Notes: generated from the sequence alone by a model not told the origin. Positions 29,602 to 39,414 are shown, counted from the first letter of the stretch. The stretch: 64,000 nucleotides of DNA from Muribaculaceae bacterium (GCA_022509105.1 JAFLTV010000001.1:124001-188000), one strand, 5' to 3'. Numbers and translations: made by a program.

Positions 29602-30423
29602 TTAGGGAATAAAGCTTTTGACATATTCAGGATCGAGGCCTTTGTCAATGGCTATTTTTTTATCTGCCTGAGCTTCATTTAATAGATGATTCAACTGACT
29701 CAAATATCCCCTCAGAAGATAGAACATCGGATTATCAGAATTTTTAGACAAAGCATTCCTAAGTAGGGATCGGGCTTCTGAAAATTTTTCCGTCTCAATT
29801 AACAAGAATATATATGAACACAGTGTTTCTTCATCATCCTTATCAATCTCACATGCTATTTTATATAATCTCAATGCTTCATCAACATCACCTTCACGTG
29901 CGGCGATAGTAGCTAGACCAGAATAAGCAATGGAGTTTTCAGGGAAATTGTCACGAAGAGATTCAAAGAATTTCTTAGATAAATCTGTTTGATTAAACTG
30001 CAGGAGAAGCAAGGCTTTAGTCTGGAGAGGCCATTCCTGGATAGAGTCAATTTCAAGACTTATATCTATATCTTGAAGAGCTGCATTATAATCTTCTAAA
30101 ATCAAATAAGTCTTAGCTCGGTTGTTATGTATCACTGTAGATGAAGGAGAGATGGAAAGGCCTAAAGAATAAGATTCTAAAGCTTTCTCATATTCTCCTT
30201 TTTGAGTATGCACAATTCCAAGGTTTGAGAGGAGAAGGGCATTATTGAAGTTAGCCGGTTCAAGTCTGAGAGCCTCATAAATTTTCTCCTCGGCTTTATT
30301 CCAAAGTTCATGATTAATGAAATAATCAGCGGAATCAGCCAGTTCCATATAGCGTGATTGGGAAGCATTGCAATCAATGCTTCCCAACAACAAAAACAAT
30401 AGAATAAAATTTAAAAATTTCAA
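29602..30423 (-). CDS. exported TPR-repeat protein
   Basis: A 273-aa protein of six or so TPR motifs (for example ALLLSNLGIVHTQKGEYEKALESYSLGLSI; AYSGLATIAAREGDVDEALRLYKIACEI). The N-terminus MKFLNFILLFLLLGSIDCNAS is a Sec signal peptide, but only if translation begins at the TTG 30423; the next ATG would remove it, so the TTG is chosen. It starts 2 nt after the dsbD stop, implying translational coupling. The role is unknown; linkage to dsbD suggests a cell-envelope function. Confidence 0.82.
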   Translation of the reverse strand: MKFLNFILLFLLLGSIDCNASQSRYMELADSADYFINHELWNKAEEKIYEALRLEPANFNNALLLSNLGIVHTQKGEYEKALESYSLGLSISPSSTVIHNNRAKTYLILEDYNAALQDIDISLEIDSIQEWPLQTKALLLLQFNQTDLSKKFFESLRDNFPENSIAYSGLATIAAREGDVDEALRLYKIACEIDKDDEETLCSYIFLLIETEKFSEARSLLRNALSKNSDNPMFYLLRGYLSQLNHLLNEAQADKKIAIDKGLDPEYVKSFIP

Positions 30424-30425
30424 TA

Positions 30426-32498
30426 TTATTCCTTGGATTTCTTATAGTTTTCAATACCTGTATTCAAGAATCTCTTATAAGCCGGGATATCTTCATTATA
30501 GGCGTAAGAAGGCGCTAACGGTTTACCATTCTCATCAAGGATTACATAATAGGGTTGAGCGTTAGCTCCGAATTTAGAACGTTGCAGATAGCTCCATTTG
30601 TCGCCATAGGTGCGAAGAGTTCTGATAGTGCCATCCTTTTCAGTGATTTTTATTGGTTCTGGCAGCTCTTTCTTTTCATCCACCATTAAAGTAACGAGAA
30701 CGAAATCTTCATCAAGGCTTTTTTTGATGTCCGGGTCAGTCCATACTGCAGCCTCCATCTTACGACAGTTTACACAACCATAGCCCGAGAAGTCGATCAA
30801 AACCGGTTTGCCAAGTTGTTGTGACAATTTCATTCCTTCCTCAAAGTCGTCTACTTTTGCTGTTACATCACCCTCGTACAGAGAAAAATCCTGGGTTGAC
30901 AACGGAGGAGTGAAAGCACTGATGCTCTTGAGCGGGGCACCCCAAAGACCGGGCAACATATAAACTGCGAATGAAAGCGATATCACAGCAAGCATAAAAC
31001 GGAAGATACCCACTTTTTCCACTTTATCATCATGAGGGAATGTGATTTTTCCGAGCAGATAAATACCAAGAAGGGCAAAAATAACAATCCATAATGCTAC
31101 GAATACTTCGCGGTCGAGAATTCTCCATCCGTAGGCAAGATCAGCCACAGAAAGGAATTTGAGCGCAAGGGCCAATTCGAGGAATCCCAGCACGACCTTA
31201 ACAGTATTCATCCAGCCACCGCTTTTCGGAACGGATTTCAACAATGTCGGGAACATTGCAAAGAGAGAGAAGGGTAGAGCCAATGCAAGCGCAAACCCAA
31301 ACATTCCCACGGCCGGCGAAATAAAGTTGGAAGTGGCTGCAGCTTCAACAAGCAGGGTTCCTATAATAGGGCCTGTGCAGGAGAAAGAAACCAAGGCCAG
31401 GGTGAACGCCATAAAGAAAATGCTTACATAGCCCGACGTGGCATCCACTTTTGAGTCCATTTTGTTCGTCCATGAAGAGGGGAGAGTGAGTTCGAATCCT
31501 CCCATGAAAGAGACGGCAAATATAACCAATAAGACAAAGAAAGCTATATTAAAACCGGCACTCGTGGCCAATTCATTTAGAGCCGAGGCCCCGAACAAAA
31601 CCGTGACTATTATTCCAAGCGCGACATAAATTACAATGATTGAAAGGCCATAAACGGCAGCTGTGGATATGGATTTTTTCTTGCTCTTATTTTGTTTAAG
31701 GAAGAAGCTCACTGTCATAGGAATCATTGGCCATACGCATGGAGTGACCAAAGCTATCAATCCGCCAATAAATCCGGCTATGAAGATATACAACAAAGAG
31801 CGTCCCTGTTGATGGGGATCTTCCGAGAAGACTCTCATCTCGGCTTCAACATTCTCCCACCAAGACTCATGAGCGTTTACTCCACCACTTATTTTAGGCA
31901 CCGGAGTCATGAAAGGTTCAGCATTTTGAAGAGAATCTGTCATCTGAGTCAAAGCCTCAGCTCCCTCTATGCGTTCCTCTTTTTTCTCTTCCTTAGCTTC
32001 TTCTTTTAATTCTTCCTTTTTTGGATCATCCTTGGCTACCTCTTCTTTTTTGGGTTCGGGAGCTTCTCCCTTAAAGGTGTGGGCACCATCAACACGCACA
32101 CAACCCATTTCATTACAAGCCTGGCCTTTTATTTCTGCATTGACGCTCCAATTTTTATCGGTAGGTTGAATTTTCTGTGTGAAAGTAACACTACCGCTGT
32201 AGAAGAATTGATCAACTTCAAATGTGTCGTCAAATTCTTTGGTATAAGATTTGTTGGCCTTTGGTTTTCCAACTGTCTTACAACCCGTGCAGTCAAAATA
32301 GAAAGTCAAGGGATTAGCTCCTCCGGAAGGATTTTCAACAGCATACATGTGAAAACCGGAAGAGATCGTGGCTGTCATTTGGAGAGAGGGAGAATCGGTT
32401 TTATCGCCCACAATTTTATAACTCCAGGTAACGGCATTTTGAGCTAAGCCGATTATCGGAAGAATCAATAGGGATAATACGAATAGGTATTTTTTCAT
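30426..32498 (-). CDS. dsbD: thiol:disulfide interchange protein DsbD
   Basis: DsbD carries electrons from cytoplasmic thioredoxin through the inner membrane to periplasmic reductases. The 690-aa protein has a signal peptide (to about 19), an N-terminal immunoglobulin-like domain with CNEMGC (about residue 128), an acidic/lysine-rich linker (145-185), an eight-helix membrane domain (235-520; TPCVWPMIPM and FSCTGPIIGTLL hold its cysteines) and a C-terminal thioredoxin domain with GYGCVNCRKME (CxxC, about 575). All three modules and their cysteine pairs are intact. A TAAATTTG promoter box lies at 32565-32572. Confidence 0.94.
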   Translation of the reverse strand: MKKYLFVLSLLILPIIGLAQNAVTWSYKIVGDKTDSPSLQMTATISSGFHMYAVENPSGGANPLTFYFDCTGCKTVGKPKANKSYTKEFDDTFEVDQFFYSGSVTFTQKIQPTDKNWSVNAEIKGQACNEMGCVRVDGAHTFKGEAPEPKKEEVAKDDPKKEELKEEAKEEKKEERIEGAEALTQMTDSLQNAEPFMTPVPKISGGVNAHESWWENVEAEMRVFSEDPHQQGRSLLYIFIAGFIGGLIALVTPCVWPMIPMTVSFFLKQNKSKKKSISTAAVYGLSIIVIYVALGIIVTVLFGASALNELATSAGFNIAFFVLLVIFAVSFMGGFELTLPSSWTNKMDSKVDATSGYVSIFFMAFTLALVSFSCTGPIIGTLLVEAAATSNFISPAVGMFGFALALALPFSLFAMFPTLLKSVPKSGGWMNTVKVVLGFLELALALKFLSVADLAYGWRILDREVFVALWIVIFALLGIYLLGKITFPHDDKVEKVGIFRFMLAVISLSFAVYMLPGLWGAPLKSISAFTPPLSTQDFSLYEGDVTAKVDDFEEGMKLSQQLGKPVLIDFSGYGCVNCRKMEAAVWTDPDIKKSLDEDFVLVTLMVDEKKELPEPIKITEKDGTIRTLRTYGDKWSYLQRSKFGANAQPYYVILDENGKPLAPSYAYNEDIPAYKRFLNTGIENYKKSKE

Positions 32499-32564
32499 GA
32501 TTGTAATAAAAGGTTAGTCTTATTAGCTTGGTGTCCGTTAAATGGAGCATCCAACAAATTTTTT

Positions 32565-32572
32565 CAAATTTA
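32565..32572 (-). promoter_or_regulatory. -7 promoter box for dsbD
   Basis: Reads TAAATTTG on the minus strand, about 66 nt upstream of the dsbD ATG. No good -33 box was found. The rest of the dsbD-lipA gap (32499-32790) holds only the lipA promoter. Confidence 0.5.
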
Positions 32573-32727
32573 CATAAAAAAATAAAGTTAGCTGTAAGAT
32601 TTGACATTAAAAAATCTTCATGGAAATTCAATTTTTCATTTTAAGGTTATAATAGACAATCCTTTTCCCAGTCAGAATCACTATAAATAATTTGACATAA
32701 ATATCATAATGCACTATCGGAATAGTT

Positions 32728-32758
32728 TTTGTTAAGAATTCTATATTCTTTAATTTTG
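32728..32758 (+). promoter_or_regulatory. lipA promoter
   Basis: TTTG (32728-32731), 19 bp, TAATTTTG (32751-32758): a full Bacteroidetes promoter. Predicted start of transcription near 32765, with a leader of about 26 nt to lipA. Confidence 0.75.
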
Positions 32759-32790
32759 CAATGAGATAGAAATCATATTTGTGAAGAAAA

Positions 32791-33645
32791 ATGTCAGAAG
32801 AAACGATAATAAGAAAACCGGAATGGCTCAAAATTAAGCTCCCGAAAGGTGTCAAAGCATCAAAAGTTTTGGGATGTCTTAACGGACGTCATCTTAATAC
32901 AATCTGTAGCAGTGGGATGTGTCCGAACCGAGGAGAATGCTGGACCAACGGCACAGCTACTTTTATGATAGGAGGAAGCATTTGCACAAGAAATTGCAAG
33001 TTTTGTAACGTCAGCAGTGGAAAGCCATCCCCTTTAAATGAAAAAGAAATTGATGATATAATAAAATCTGTGAAGGAATTAAAGCTGCGCCATGTAGTGA
33101 TAACTTCAGTAGACAGGGACGACCTGCCGGATTTCGGCGCTTCACACTGGACTAAAATGGCTGCAGCTATGAATCAAGAATGTCCTGACGTGACCTATGA
33201 ATTATTAATACCAGATTTTCAGGGTAAAACAGAATTCCTTGATCCCATTATAGCCTTGCACCCCAATGTGATTTCACATAATTTGGAAACTGTGGAAAGA
33301 CTAACCCCGGAAGTTAGAAGTGTGGCTACTTATAAAAATTCATTGAAAATTATAAAATATATTTCACAAACCGGGATTAACGCCAAATCCGGAATAATGC
33401 TGGGGTTGGGAGAAACGCGAGATGAAATCTTAAAGACAATGGACGACCTTTTGGAAGCAGGATGTTCTATAATGACAATCGGTCAATATCTTCAGCCATC
33501 CAGGAATCATTATCCCGTTAAAGAATACATTCACCCGGATATCTTCGCAGAATATGGAGAAATTGGAAAAGAAAAAGGTTTTCGTCATATAGAAAGCCAT
33601 CCCCTTGTGAGATCCAGTTATCACGCCGAGCGCCATGTCAACTGA
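32791..33645 (+). CDS. lipA: lipoyl synthase
   Basis: LipA is a radical-SAM enzyme that inserts two sulfurs into octanoyl-protein to make lipoate. The 284-aa protein has both iron-sulfur sites: the auxiliary cluster CSSGMCPNRGEC (C-x4-C-x5-C) and the radical-SAM motif CTRNCKFC, followed by the third auxiliary ligand motif RSSYHAE near the C-terminus. It sits in an operon with lipB, 6 nt upstream, and supplies the cofactor for GcvH encoded in this window. Confidence 0.97.
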   Translation: MSEETIIRKPEWLKIKLPKGVKASKVLGCLNGRHLNTICSSGMCPNRGECWTNGTATFMIGGSICTRNCKFCNVSSGKPSPLNEKEIDDIIKSVKELKLRHVVITSVDRDDLPDFGASHWTKMAAAMNQECPDVTYELLIPDFQGKTEFLDPIIALHPNVISHNLETVERLTPEVRSVATYKNSLKIIKYISQTGINAKSGIMLGLGETRDEILKTMDDLLEAGCSIMTIGQYLQPSRNHYPVKEYIHPDIFAEYGEIGKEKGFRHIESHPLVRSSYHAERHVN

Positions 33646-33651
33646 TTAATT

Positions 33652-34323
33652 ATGAGGCCTAACATTGAATTAATAGATTTTGGCGTTTCAGACTACGAAA
33701 AGATACTCCATTATCAAACAGATCTTTTCGAGCAAATGATAAGGGATAAGAAAGAAACAGGAATTACTGAAAAAGAATATCTTTTATTAGGGGAACATGA
33801 AGCTGTGATAACCATAGGAAAGCATGGAAAAAAAGAAAATATACTTTTTGACAGCTTTCAGTTGGAATCTAACAAAATTAAGGTATTCGAAATAGGAAGA
33901 GGAGGAGACGTGACCTATCATTGCCCCGGCCAATTAATAGCTTATCCTCTTATAGATTTAAACAGACATGGTCTCGGAGTTAAAAAGTATGTTGACCTTT
34001 TAGAGGAAACTGTAATAGAAGTTATAGCCGATTATGGCTTAGAAGGAGAAAGGATAGAGGGAGCAACGGGAGTCTGGATAAGAAAAAACGGGGAAGACAG
34101 GAAAATCTGTGCTTTAGGAATAAAATGTTCACGATATTGCACCATGCACGGAATAGCTTTGAATGTCAATTCAAAACTGGATGGTTTCAAAATGATTAAT
34201 CCTTGTGGATTTACAGATAAAGGAGTGACGTCTATTCAGCAGGAATTAAAAAAGGAAATTGATATGAAAGAGGTTAAAAAAAGATTTTCAGACATCTTCT
34301 TCCGCCTCGTATTCTCTCTCTAA
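33652..34323 (+). CDS. lipB: octanoyl-[ACP]:protein N-octanoyltransferase
   Basis: LipB transfers octanoate from acyl carrier protein to the lipoyl domain; LipA then completes lipoate. The 223-aa protein shows GEHEAVITIGKHGKKENIL, RGGDVTYHCPGQLIAYPLIDL and INPCGFTDKGVTS, whose Cys and an upstream lysine (ALGIKCSRYCTMHG) form the catalytic pair. Its last 36 bp overlap mlaF, which is encoded on the opposite strand, so the C-terminus is shared as antisense sequence. Confidence 0.96.
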   Translation: MRPNIELIDFGVSDYEKILHYQTDLFEQMIRDKKETGITEKEYLLLGEHEAVITIGKHGKKENILFDSFQLESNKIKVFEIGRGGDVTYHCPGQLIAYPLIDLNRHGLGVKKYVDLLEETVIEVIADYGLEGERIEGATGVWIRKNGEDRKICALGIKCSRYCTMHGIALNVNSKLDGFKMINPCGFTDKGVTSIQQELKKEIDMKEVKKRFSDIFFRLVFSL

Positions 34324-35070
34324 GAAATTTTTAACCTCCCTGAAGAGTTGTGATGCAAAAACAAAATCATTTAATGATTGGCTTGTGCTTCTGAAAATAT
34401 TTTTATCATTTCCTATCCAATCACAGTGACCCTTATTAATAAAAATAATTTTTTCTCCAATACCCAGAACTGAATTCATATCATGGGTATTGATAATGGT
34501 TGTTATTCCATACTCATGAGTTATATCACTGAGCAATTCATCAATCAAAATAGAAGTCTTGGGGTCTAATCCCGAGTTAGGTTCGTCGCAGAAAAGATAT
34601 TTGGGATTTAAAGCTATGGCTCGAGCAATGGCTACACGTTTCTGCATACCCCCTGAGATTTCAGAGGGATATTTATTGTCAGCATTGGAGAGACCAACTC
34701 TTTGAATACAGAAATGAGCTCTTTCGAGTTGCTCTGCGTGACTCATCTGACTAAACATTTTGAGTGGAAACATCACATTTCCCAAGACAGTTTCATTATC
34801 AAACAAAGCTGAGCCTTGGAAAAGCACGCCGATTTCCATTCTAAGTTTCCTTTTCTCAGCATCAGACATAGCCCTGAATTTTCTGCCATCATAAAGAATG
34901 ACACCCTCTTCAGGAGTCAACAGTCCGATAAGACACTTCATAAAAACTGTTTTACCGGATCCACTCTGACCGATTATAAGATTAGTTTTGCCGGTGTCAA
35001 ATGTAGCTGTGATATCATACAACACTCTCTGACCGTCAAACCATTTCGATATATTTTTAGCTTCTATCAT
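34288..35070 (-). CDS. mlaF: ABC transporter ATPase of the Mla (phospholipid transport) type
   Basis: A 260-aa ATPase that with MlaE transports phospholipids between membranes to keep outer-membrane asymmetry. Walker A GQSGSGKTVF, Q loop GVLFQGSALFDNETV, signature ISGGMQKRVAIARA and Walker B YLFCDEPNSGLDPKT are all present; the NSGLDP variant is typical of the MlaF/Ttg2A group. It starts 2 nt after mlaE. It overlaps the end of lipB by 36 bp. No MlaD-type substrate-binding gene is adjacent. Confidence 0.9.
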   Translation of the reverse strand: MIEAKNISKWFDGQRVLYDITATFDTGKTNLIIGQSGSGKTVFMKCLIGLLTPEEGVILYDGRKFRAMSDAEKRKLRMEIGVLFQGSALFDNETVLGNVMFPLKMFSQMSHAEQLERAHFCIQRVGLSNADNKYPSEISGGMQKRVAIARAIALNPKYLFCDEPNSGLDPKTSILIDELLSDITHEYGITTIINTHDMNSVLGIGEKIIFINKGHCDWIGNDKNIFRSTSQSLNDFVFASQLFREVKNFLEREYEAEEDV

Positions 35071-35072
35071 TT

Positions 35073-35819
35073 TTATTGAAGAAGGAGTTTAGTGAGAATC
35101 ACATCAAAGAGCAGAATCAAAATAGAGCTTGAAACAACCGCCTTCGTGCTGGCTTGTCCCACTTCAAGTGCACCACCTTTAATATAGTAACCATAAAAAG
35201 ATGAGACACTTGCAATTATAAAAGCGAAGACTATGGTCTTAATAATCCCATACCAGACATACCATTCATTAAAAAAACTCTGAATACCAAAGACATAATC
35301 TTCAACAGAAATCATAGTGGTGAATTCAGCGATTATCCAGCCTCCAATCAATCCCATAAACATAGACAGGATACATAATACTGGCACGAAAAGCACAAAT
35401 CCGACTATTTTGGGCAAAACAATAAAATTGGCTGAATTAATGCCCATAATATCTAATGCGTCAATTTGTTCTGTAACTCTCATTGTGCCGATTTCAGATG
35501 CAATATTACTTCCAACTTTACCGGCAAGAATAAGACACATCATCGTTGAAGAAAACTCAAGAAGAAGTATCTCACGGGTGGCCAATCCGGTTGAATAAGA
35601 CGGAATCAAGGGAGAAACAATATTAATTGTCATCTGAATAGTGATAACTGCCCCGATGAAAAGAGAAATTATAATAACGAGAGGAATTGAGTCTACTCCC
35701 AGTTTATTCATTTCAAACACCAATCTTTTCAGAGATTCCTTAATCTTATCAGGAACTCTGAAAACATGGGATAAGAAAATCCAATATCTTCCAAATGATG
35801 CAATAGAAGAAAGAATCAT
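35073..35819 (-). CDS. mlaE: MlaE-family permease
   Basis: A 248-aa permease with five to six membrane helices. It contains the MlaE signature region ITIQMTINIVSPLIPSYSTGLATREILLLEFSSTMMCLILAGKVGSNIASEIGTMRVTEQIDALDIMG (about residues 58-125), which fits the permease core of phospholipid ABC transporters. It is first gene of the mlaEF pair and is preceded by a TAATTTTG box at 35868-35875. Confidence 0.9.
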   Translation of the reverse strand: MILSSIASFGRYWIFLSHVFRVPDKIKESLKRLVFEMNKLGVDSIPLVIIISLFIGAVITIQMTINIVSPLIPSYSTGLATREILLLEFSSTMMCLILAGKVGSNIASEIGTMRVTEQIDALDIMGINSANFIVLPKIVGFVLFVPVLCILSMFMGLIGGWIIAEFTTMISVEDYVFGIQSFFNEWYVWYGIIKTIVFAFIIASVSSFYGYYIKGGALEVGQASTKAVVSSSILILLFDVILTKLLLQ

Positions 35820-35867
35820 CTAAAGTAATATTATAGCTTCCAATAAAAGAAGCGGCATTATAGAATG

Positions 35868-35875
35868 CAAAATTA
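35868..35875 (-). promoter_or_regulatory. -7 promoter box for mlaEF
   Basis: TAATTTTG on the minus strand, 49 bp before the mlaE ATG. It lies back-to-back with the udk box at 35898-35905, so the two divergent promoters share about 50 bp. Confidence 0.5.
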
Positions 35876-35897
35876 ATAAAATTACTAATTAATTTAT

Positions 35898-35905
35898 TAA
35901 ATTTG
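35898..35905 (+). promoter_or_regulatory. -7 promoter box for udk
   Basis: TAAATTTG matches TAnnTTTG. It sits only 15 bp before the udk ATG, so the transcript would have a very short leader. An in-frame TTG inside this box is therefore not used as a start. Confidence 0.5.
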
Positions 35906-35920
35906 CGAAAAACTATTTAT

Positions 35921-36556
35921 ATGTTAATAATCGGAATAGCAGGAGGAACCGGCTCAGGTAAAACCACGGTGGTGAATAAAATTATAGATTCTCTTCCAAA
36001 GGATGAGGTAACTGTGATACCGCAAGATTGCTATTATAACGATAATTTTCATATCCCATTGGAAGAGAGGCTGAAGATGAATTATGATGAACCTTCATCC
36101 ATAGAGTGGAGTTTGTTATGCCGCCATCTTAAGGCTTTAAAAGAAGGTGAGAGTGTGGAAAGACCTACGTATGATTTCCTTACATGTGCACGCTTGAAAG
36201 AGAGTGTGACACTTCATCCCCGCGATGTGGTGGTAGTGGAAGGCATTCTGGTTTTAACAGATCCTCAGCTTCGGGAAATGATGGATGTAAAAGTCTTTGT
36301 TGATGCAGATGCCGATGAAAGATTGATAAGGGTGATAAAGAGGGACTGTATTGAAAGGGGAAGAACTCCTCAAATGGTTATCGACCGATATCAGGAAACC
36401 TTAAAACCAATGCACGAACTCTATATAGAACCTTCCAAGAGATTTGCAGATCTCATTGTTCCGCAGGGAGGAAATAATAATGTGGCCATCATGCTTCTGA
36501 CAGATTATATCCGGTCGCTGCTTAAAAATGGAGTAAATAATCGTAATAGATTATGA
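35921..36556 (+). CDS. udk: uridine/cytidine kinase
   Basis: The enzyme phosphorylates uridine and cytidine for pyrimidine salvage. The 211-aa P-loop protein starts [17 protein letters not shown] (Walker A) and has [11 protein letters not shown], the nucleoside-binding region [20 protein letters not shown] and [17 protein letters not shown], all in family order. The ATG at 35921 was preferred over an upstream in-frame TTG that lies in the promoter box. Its stop overlaps the start of lptB (ATGA). Confidence 0.94.
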   Translation: MLIIGIAGGTGSGKTTVVNKIIDSLPKDEVTVIPQDCYYNDNFHIPLEERLKMNYDEPSSIEWSLLCRHLKALKEGESVERPTYDFLTCARLKESVTLHPRDVVVVEGILVLTDPQLREMMDVKVFVDADADERLIRVIKRDCIERGRTPQMVIDRYQETLKPMHELYIEPSKRFADLIVPQGGNNNVAIMLLTDYIRSLLKNGVNNRNRL

Positions 36557-37482
36557 ATTTCAACAAATTATTTAAGAAAAAAGATAAGCCTGAATTCAAT
36601 TCAAAAGAGAAGAAAGAAATTCAGGAAATGGAATATGCTCCGGTTCCTGATATGCAGGAATATATCTTTGACGAGAAAGAGACGGAGGAAAATTCCGATT
36701 CAAGTATCCAAATAGAAGAAAAAATTGATATACCTGAAAAAGGAATTCTTCGCACTGAAAGTCTTGTAAAGAGATACGGGAAAAGAACTGTAGTTAACCA
36801 TGTGTCGATTAATGTAAAACAAGGTGAGATTGTAGGCTTGTTGGGTCCTAACGGAGCCGGAAAAACCACAACATTCTATATGACTACAGGCCTTATCACT
36901 CCTAATGAGGGTAAGATATTTCTGAATGATAAGGATATCACATCTTATCCTGTGTATAAACGAGCTCAGTTAGGTATAGGTTATTTGGCTCAGGAAGCTT
37001 CGGTTTTTAGAAAAATGACCGTTGAAGATAATATCCGGTCGGTCTTGGAAATGACTCCTACAACTAAAGAATACCGGAAAGAGAAGCTTGAAAGTCTGAT
37101 TGCAGAGTTCAGGCTTCAGGAGGTGAGAAAGAATTATGGCGACAGATTATCGGGAGGAGAACGCCGACGCACGGAAATAGCGAGATGTCTGGCTATAAAT
37201 CCGAAATTTATAATGCTCGACGAACCTTTTGCCGGTGTAGACCCAATTGCTGTGGAGGATATCCAGGAGGTGGTCTATAACCTTAAAAACAAAAACATTG
37301 GAATTCTCATTACTGACCATAACGCACCTGAAACTTTGAGTATCACTGATAGAGCCTATCTTCTTTTTGAAGGTAAAATATTATTTCAAGGCACAAGTGA
37401 AGAATTAGCGGAAAATCCTGTTGTTAGAGAAAAATATCTCGGAAGGAATTTCATATTCCGAAGAAAACAATTCAATGTCTGA
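36553..37482 (+). CDS. lptB: LPS-export ATPase LptB with N-terminal extension
   Basis: LptB powers extraction of lipopolysaccharide from the inner membrane with LptFG. The ATPase core spans about residues 65-309: [36 protein letters not shown] (Walker A), [12 protein letters not shown] (Q loop), [28 protein letters not shown]. The first 65 residues are extra, charged and acidic ([18 protein letters not shown]), compared with the usual protein of about 240 aa; internal ATGs at residues 26 and 34 could be the true start but would leave part of the extension. The start overlaps the udk stop (ATGA). Confidence 0.92.
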   Translation: MNFNKLFKKKDKPEFNSKEKKEIQEMEYAPVPDMQEYIFDEKETEENSDSSIQIEEKIDIPEKGILRTESLVKRYGKRTVVNHVSINVKQGEIVGLLGPNGAGKTTTFYMTTGLITPNEGKIFLNDKDITSYPVYKRAQLGIGYLAQEASVFRKMTVEDNIRSVLEMTPTTKEYRKEKLESLIAEFRLQEVRKNYGDRLSGGERRRTEIARCLAINPKFIMLDEPFAGVDPIAVEDIQEVVYNLKNKNIGILITDHNAPETLSITDRAYLLFEGKILFQGTSEELAENPVVREKYLGRNFIFRRKQFNV

Positions 37483-38404
37483 ACAAGATTATTTACGTCA
37501 ACAAATAAAAGAATCATCTTGCATCCGACTTGCAGTGTTGTTCGGATGTTTCTTTGTGTGTCTGATACTCTCCACACTTATAGGAGGCTTAATCGACTCG
37601 GCATCATTGGGGAGTCTGAGGGATAAACACTTATGGATGTCAGTGGTGCAAAATATTTTGGCATTTTGTCTTCCAGCTTTTTTATTGGCAAGATTTTGCA
37701 GTAAACGGCCTTTTGATTGGCTTGGATTAAAGAAACCGATAAGTCTGAAGCAGATAGCCGGAGTTATAATAGTATATATTCTGACAATGCCGGCTATGGA
37801 ATGGTTAATAGAATGGAATCAACACATTCATTTTCCGGATTCCCTGTCCAATGTGGAACAAATAATGCGAAATTGGGAAAATTCAAGCAATGCAATTTCT
37901 GAAAATTTGTTGAATAGTAACAGTGCCTGGGGCATAATATCCGGAGTATTAGTTATTGGAATTCTTACCGGATTTTCAGAAGAATTGTTTTTTCGAGGAG
38001 GATTGCAGGGACTTTTAAGTAGTTCGGCGTTAAATAAAATAAGCTGTATTTGGATTTCAGCCATAGTGTTCAGCACAATGCACTTCCAATTTTTCGGTTT
38101 TTTCCCGCGTCTGTTAATGGGTGCCTTTTTCGGATATCTTCTTTATTGGACAGGTTCCTTATGGCCTGCAATATTTGCACACATACTTAATAATGGTCTG
38201 ATAGTGATAATCGCAGGTCTTTTAGGACAAGACTCTATTTACCCTTCAATAGCCGAGGAAGAGATAGCAGAAATTATTCTTCCGATAGGGAGCCTGTTTC
38301 TTTCCATCCTGTTTTTTGTTTTCTTCAGAGAATTTTTCTTTAATAGCGAAAACCACAAGTCGATATGGCAAAAAAATCAAGTTCCGCCGATTACAAGGAA
38401 ATAA
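37475..38404 (+). CDS. CPBP-family intramembrane metalloprotease
   Basis: A 309-aa multi-helix protein of the CPBP (Abi/CAAX-prenyl-protease-like) family. It has the three family motifs: [13 protein letters not shown] (Glu-Glu-x3-Arg, residues about 169), [22 protein letters not shown] (His motif) and HILNNGLIV (His-x3-Asn). These families cleave or bind membrane peptides; the substrate here is unknown. The ATG at 37475 overlaps the lptB stop; its 3' end overlaps the holA start by 40 bp. Confidence 0.88.
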   Translation: MSEQDYLRQQIKESSCIRLAVLFGCFFVCLILSTLIGGLIDSASLGSLRDKHLWMSVVQNILAFCLPAFLLARFCSKRPFDWLGLKKPISLKQIAGVIIVYILTMPAMEWLIEWNQHIHFPDSLSNVEQIMRNWENSSNAISENLLNSNSAWGIISGVLVIGILTGFSEELFFRGGLQGLLSSSALNKISCIWISAIVFSTMHFQFFGFFPRLLMGAFFGYLLYWTGSLWPAIFAHILNNGLIVIIAGLLGQDSIYPSIAEEEIAEIILPIGSLFLSILFFVFFREFFFNSENHKSIWQKNQVPPITRK

Positions 38405-39405
38405 TGTCTGAAATTAAGAGAGGAAATTTTTCTCCAGTATATTTATTAATGGGAGAAGAAGACTATTATATTGATAAATTGGCAGAAGCCCTGGAAGAAA
38501 CAGTGGTTAGTGAAGAAGAAAAAGACTTTAATGCCAATATCATTTATGGAGCCGACACCGATGTCAATCAGGTTATCTCTCTTGCCCAACAATACCCTGT
38601 TATGGCAGACAGGCAACTGGTTATGTTGAAAGAGTCGCAGACAATGTATAGGGCTAAAACAAATTTGGAAAAATTCGCATCATACGTTAACCACCCTAAT
38701 CCGACCACTGTCTTGGTGGTCATTTATAAAGGTGATTCATTATCTTCCACTTCTGATTTTGTAAAATCAGTTAATAAGATTAACGGGGTGGTCCTGAAGA
38801 GTGAAAGAATCAAGGATTATCTCTTACCTACAAAAGTAGGAGAATATTGCCGTGAAAAAAAGGTAAAAATAGATGATAAGACAATCAGTCTGCTTTGTGA
38901 ATATATAGGGTCACCCTTATCTAAACTCTTTGGAGAAATCGACAAACTTATTGTTGCAAGTGGAGATAGCCGAACCATCACCCCTGAATTAGTGGAATCA
39001 ATAATTGGGATATCAAGGGAATTTAATTCTTTTGAGTTAATTAAATCCATATCTGTCAGGAATTTTGCCACATCAATGAAAATAGTGGATTATTTTTCAA
39101 AGAATCCTAAAGAAAATCCCGGAGTGGTGGTGACTGCAACATTGTTCAATTATTTTTCAAAACTTTTCATAGCAAGCATATCGAAAGATAAAACAGACGC
39201 CGGCTTGATGAAAGAATTGGATTTAAAAAGCTCCTATTCTTTAGGTGATTATAAGAATGGAATCCGAAACTTTTCTCCTGCATCGATAGACGGGATTATA
39301 CATGCAATCAGGCAGCTCGATGCAGAAAGTAAGGGTATAGGATCTTCAAAAAATGAATATGACCTACTTAAAGAATTAATATTCAAAATTTTCACCATAA
39401 AATAA
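38365..39405 (+). CDS. holA: DNA polymerase III delta subunit
   Basis: HolA is the delta subunit of the clamp loader and opens the beta clamp. The 346-aa protein matches DnaX-fold delta proteins by YLLMGEEDYYIDKLAEALEE (N-terminal ATPase-like domain without active P loop), QQYPVMADRQLVMLKE, KLFGEIDKLIVASGD and the C-terminal collar helices (SYSLGDYKNGIRNFSPASIDGIIHAIRQLDAESKGIG). It is translated from an ATG inside the CPBP gene (40-bp overlap). Confidence 0.93.
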   Translation: MAKKSSSADYKEIMSEIKRGNFSPVYLLMGEEDYYIDKLAEALEETVVSEEEKDFNANIIYGADTDVNQVISLAQQYPVMADRQLVMLKESQTMYRAKTNLEKFASYVNHPNPTTVLVVIYKGDSLSSTSDFVKSVNKINGVVLKSERIKDYLLPTKVGEYCREKKVKIDDKTISLLCEYIGSPLSKLFGEIDKLIVASGDSRTITPELVESIIGISREFNSFELIKSISVRNFATSMKIVDYFSKNPKENPGVVVTATLFNYFSKLFIASISKDKTDAGLMKELDLKSSYSLGDYKNGIRNFSPASIDGIIHAIRQLDAESKGIGSSKNEYDLLKELIFKIFTIK

Positions 39406-39414
39406 TAAAACTAT

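Noticed and set aside
31488-31503. GTTCGAATCC-like tRNA T-loop sequence
   Set aside because: It lies within the coding sequence of dsbD and lacks acceptor and anticodon stems around it.
35903-35920. TTG start of udk at 35903
   Set aside because: It is inside the TAAATTTG promoter box; the ATG at 35921 gives the normal N-terminus.
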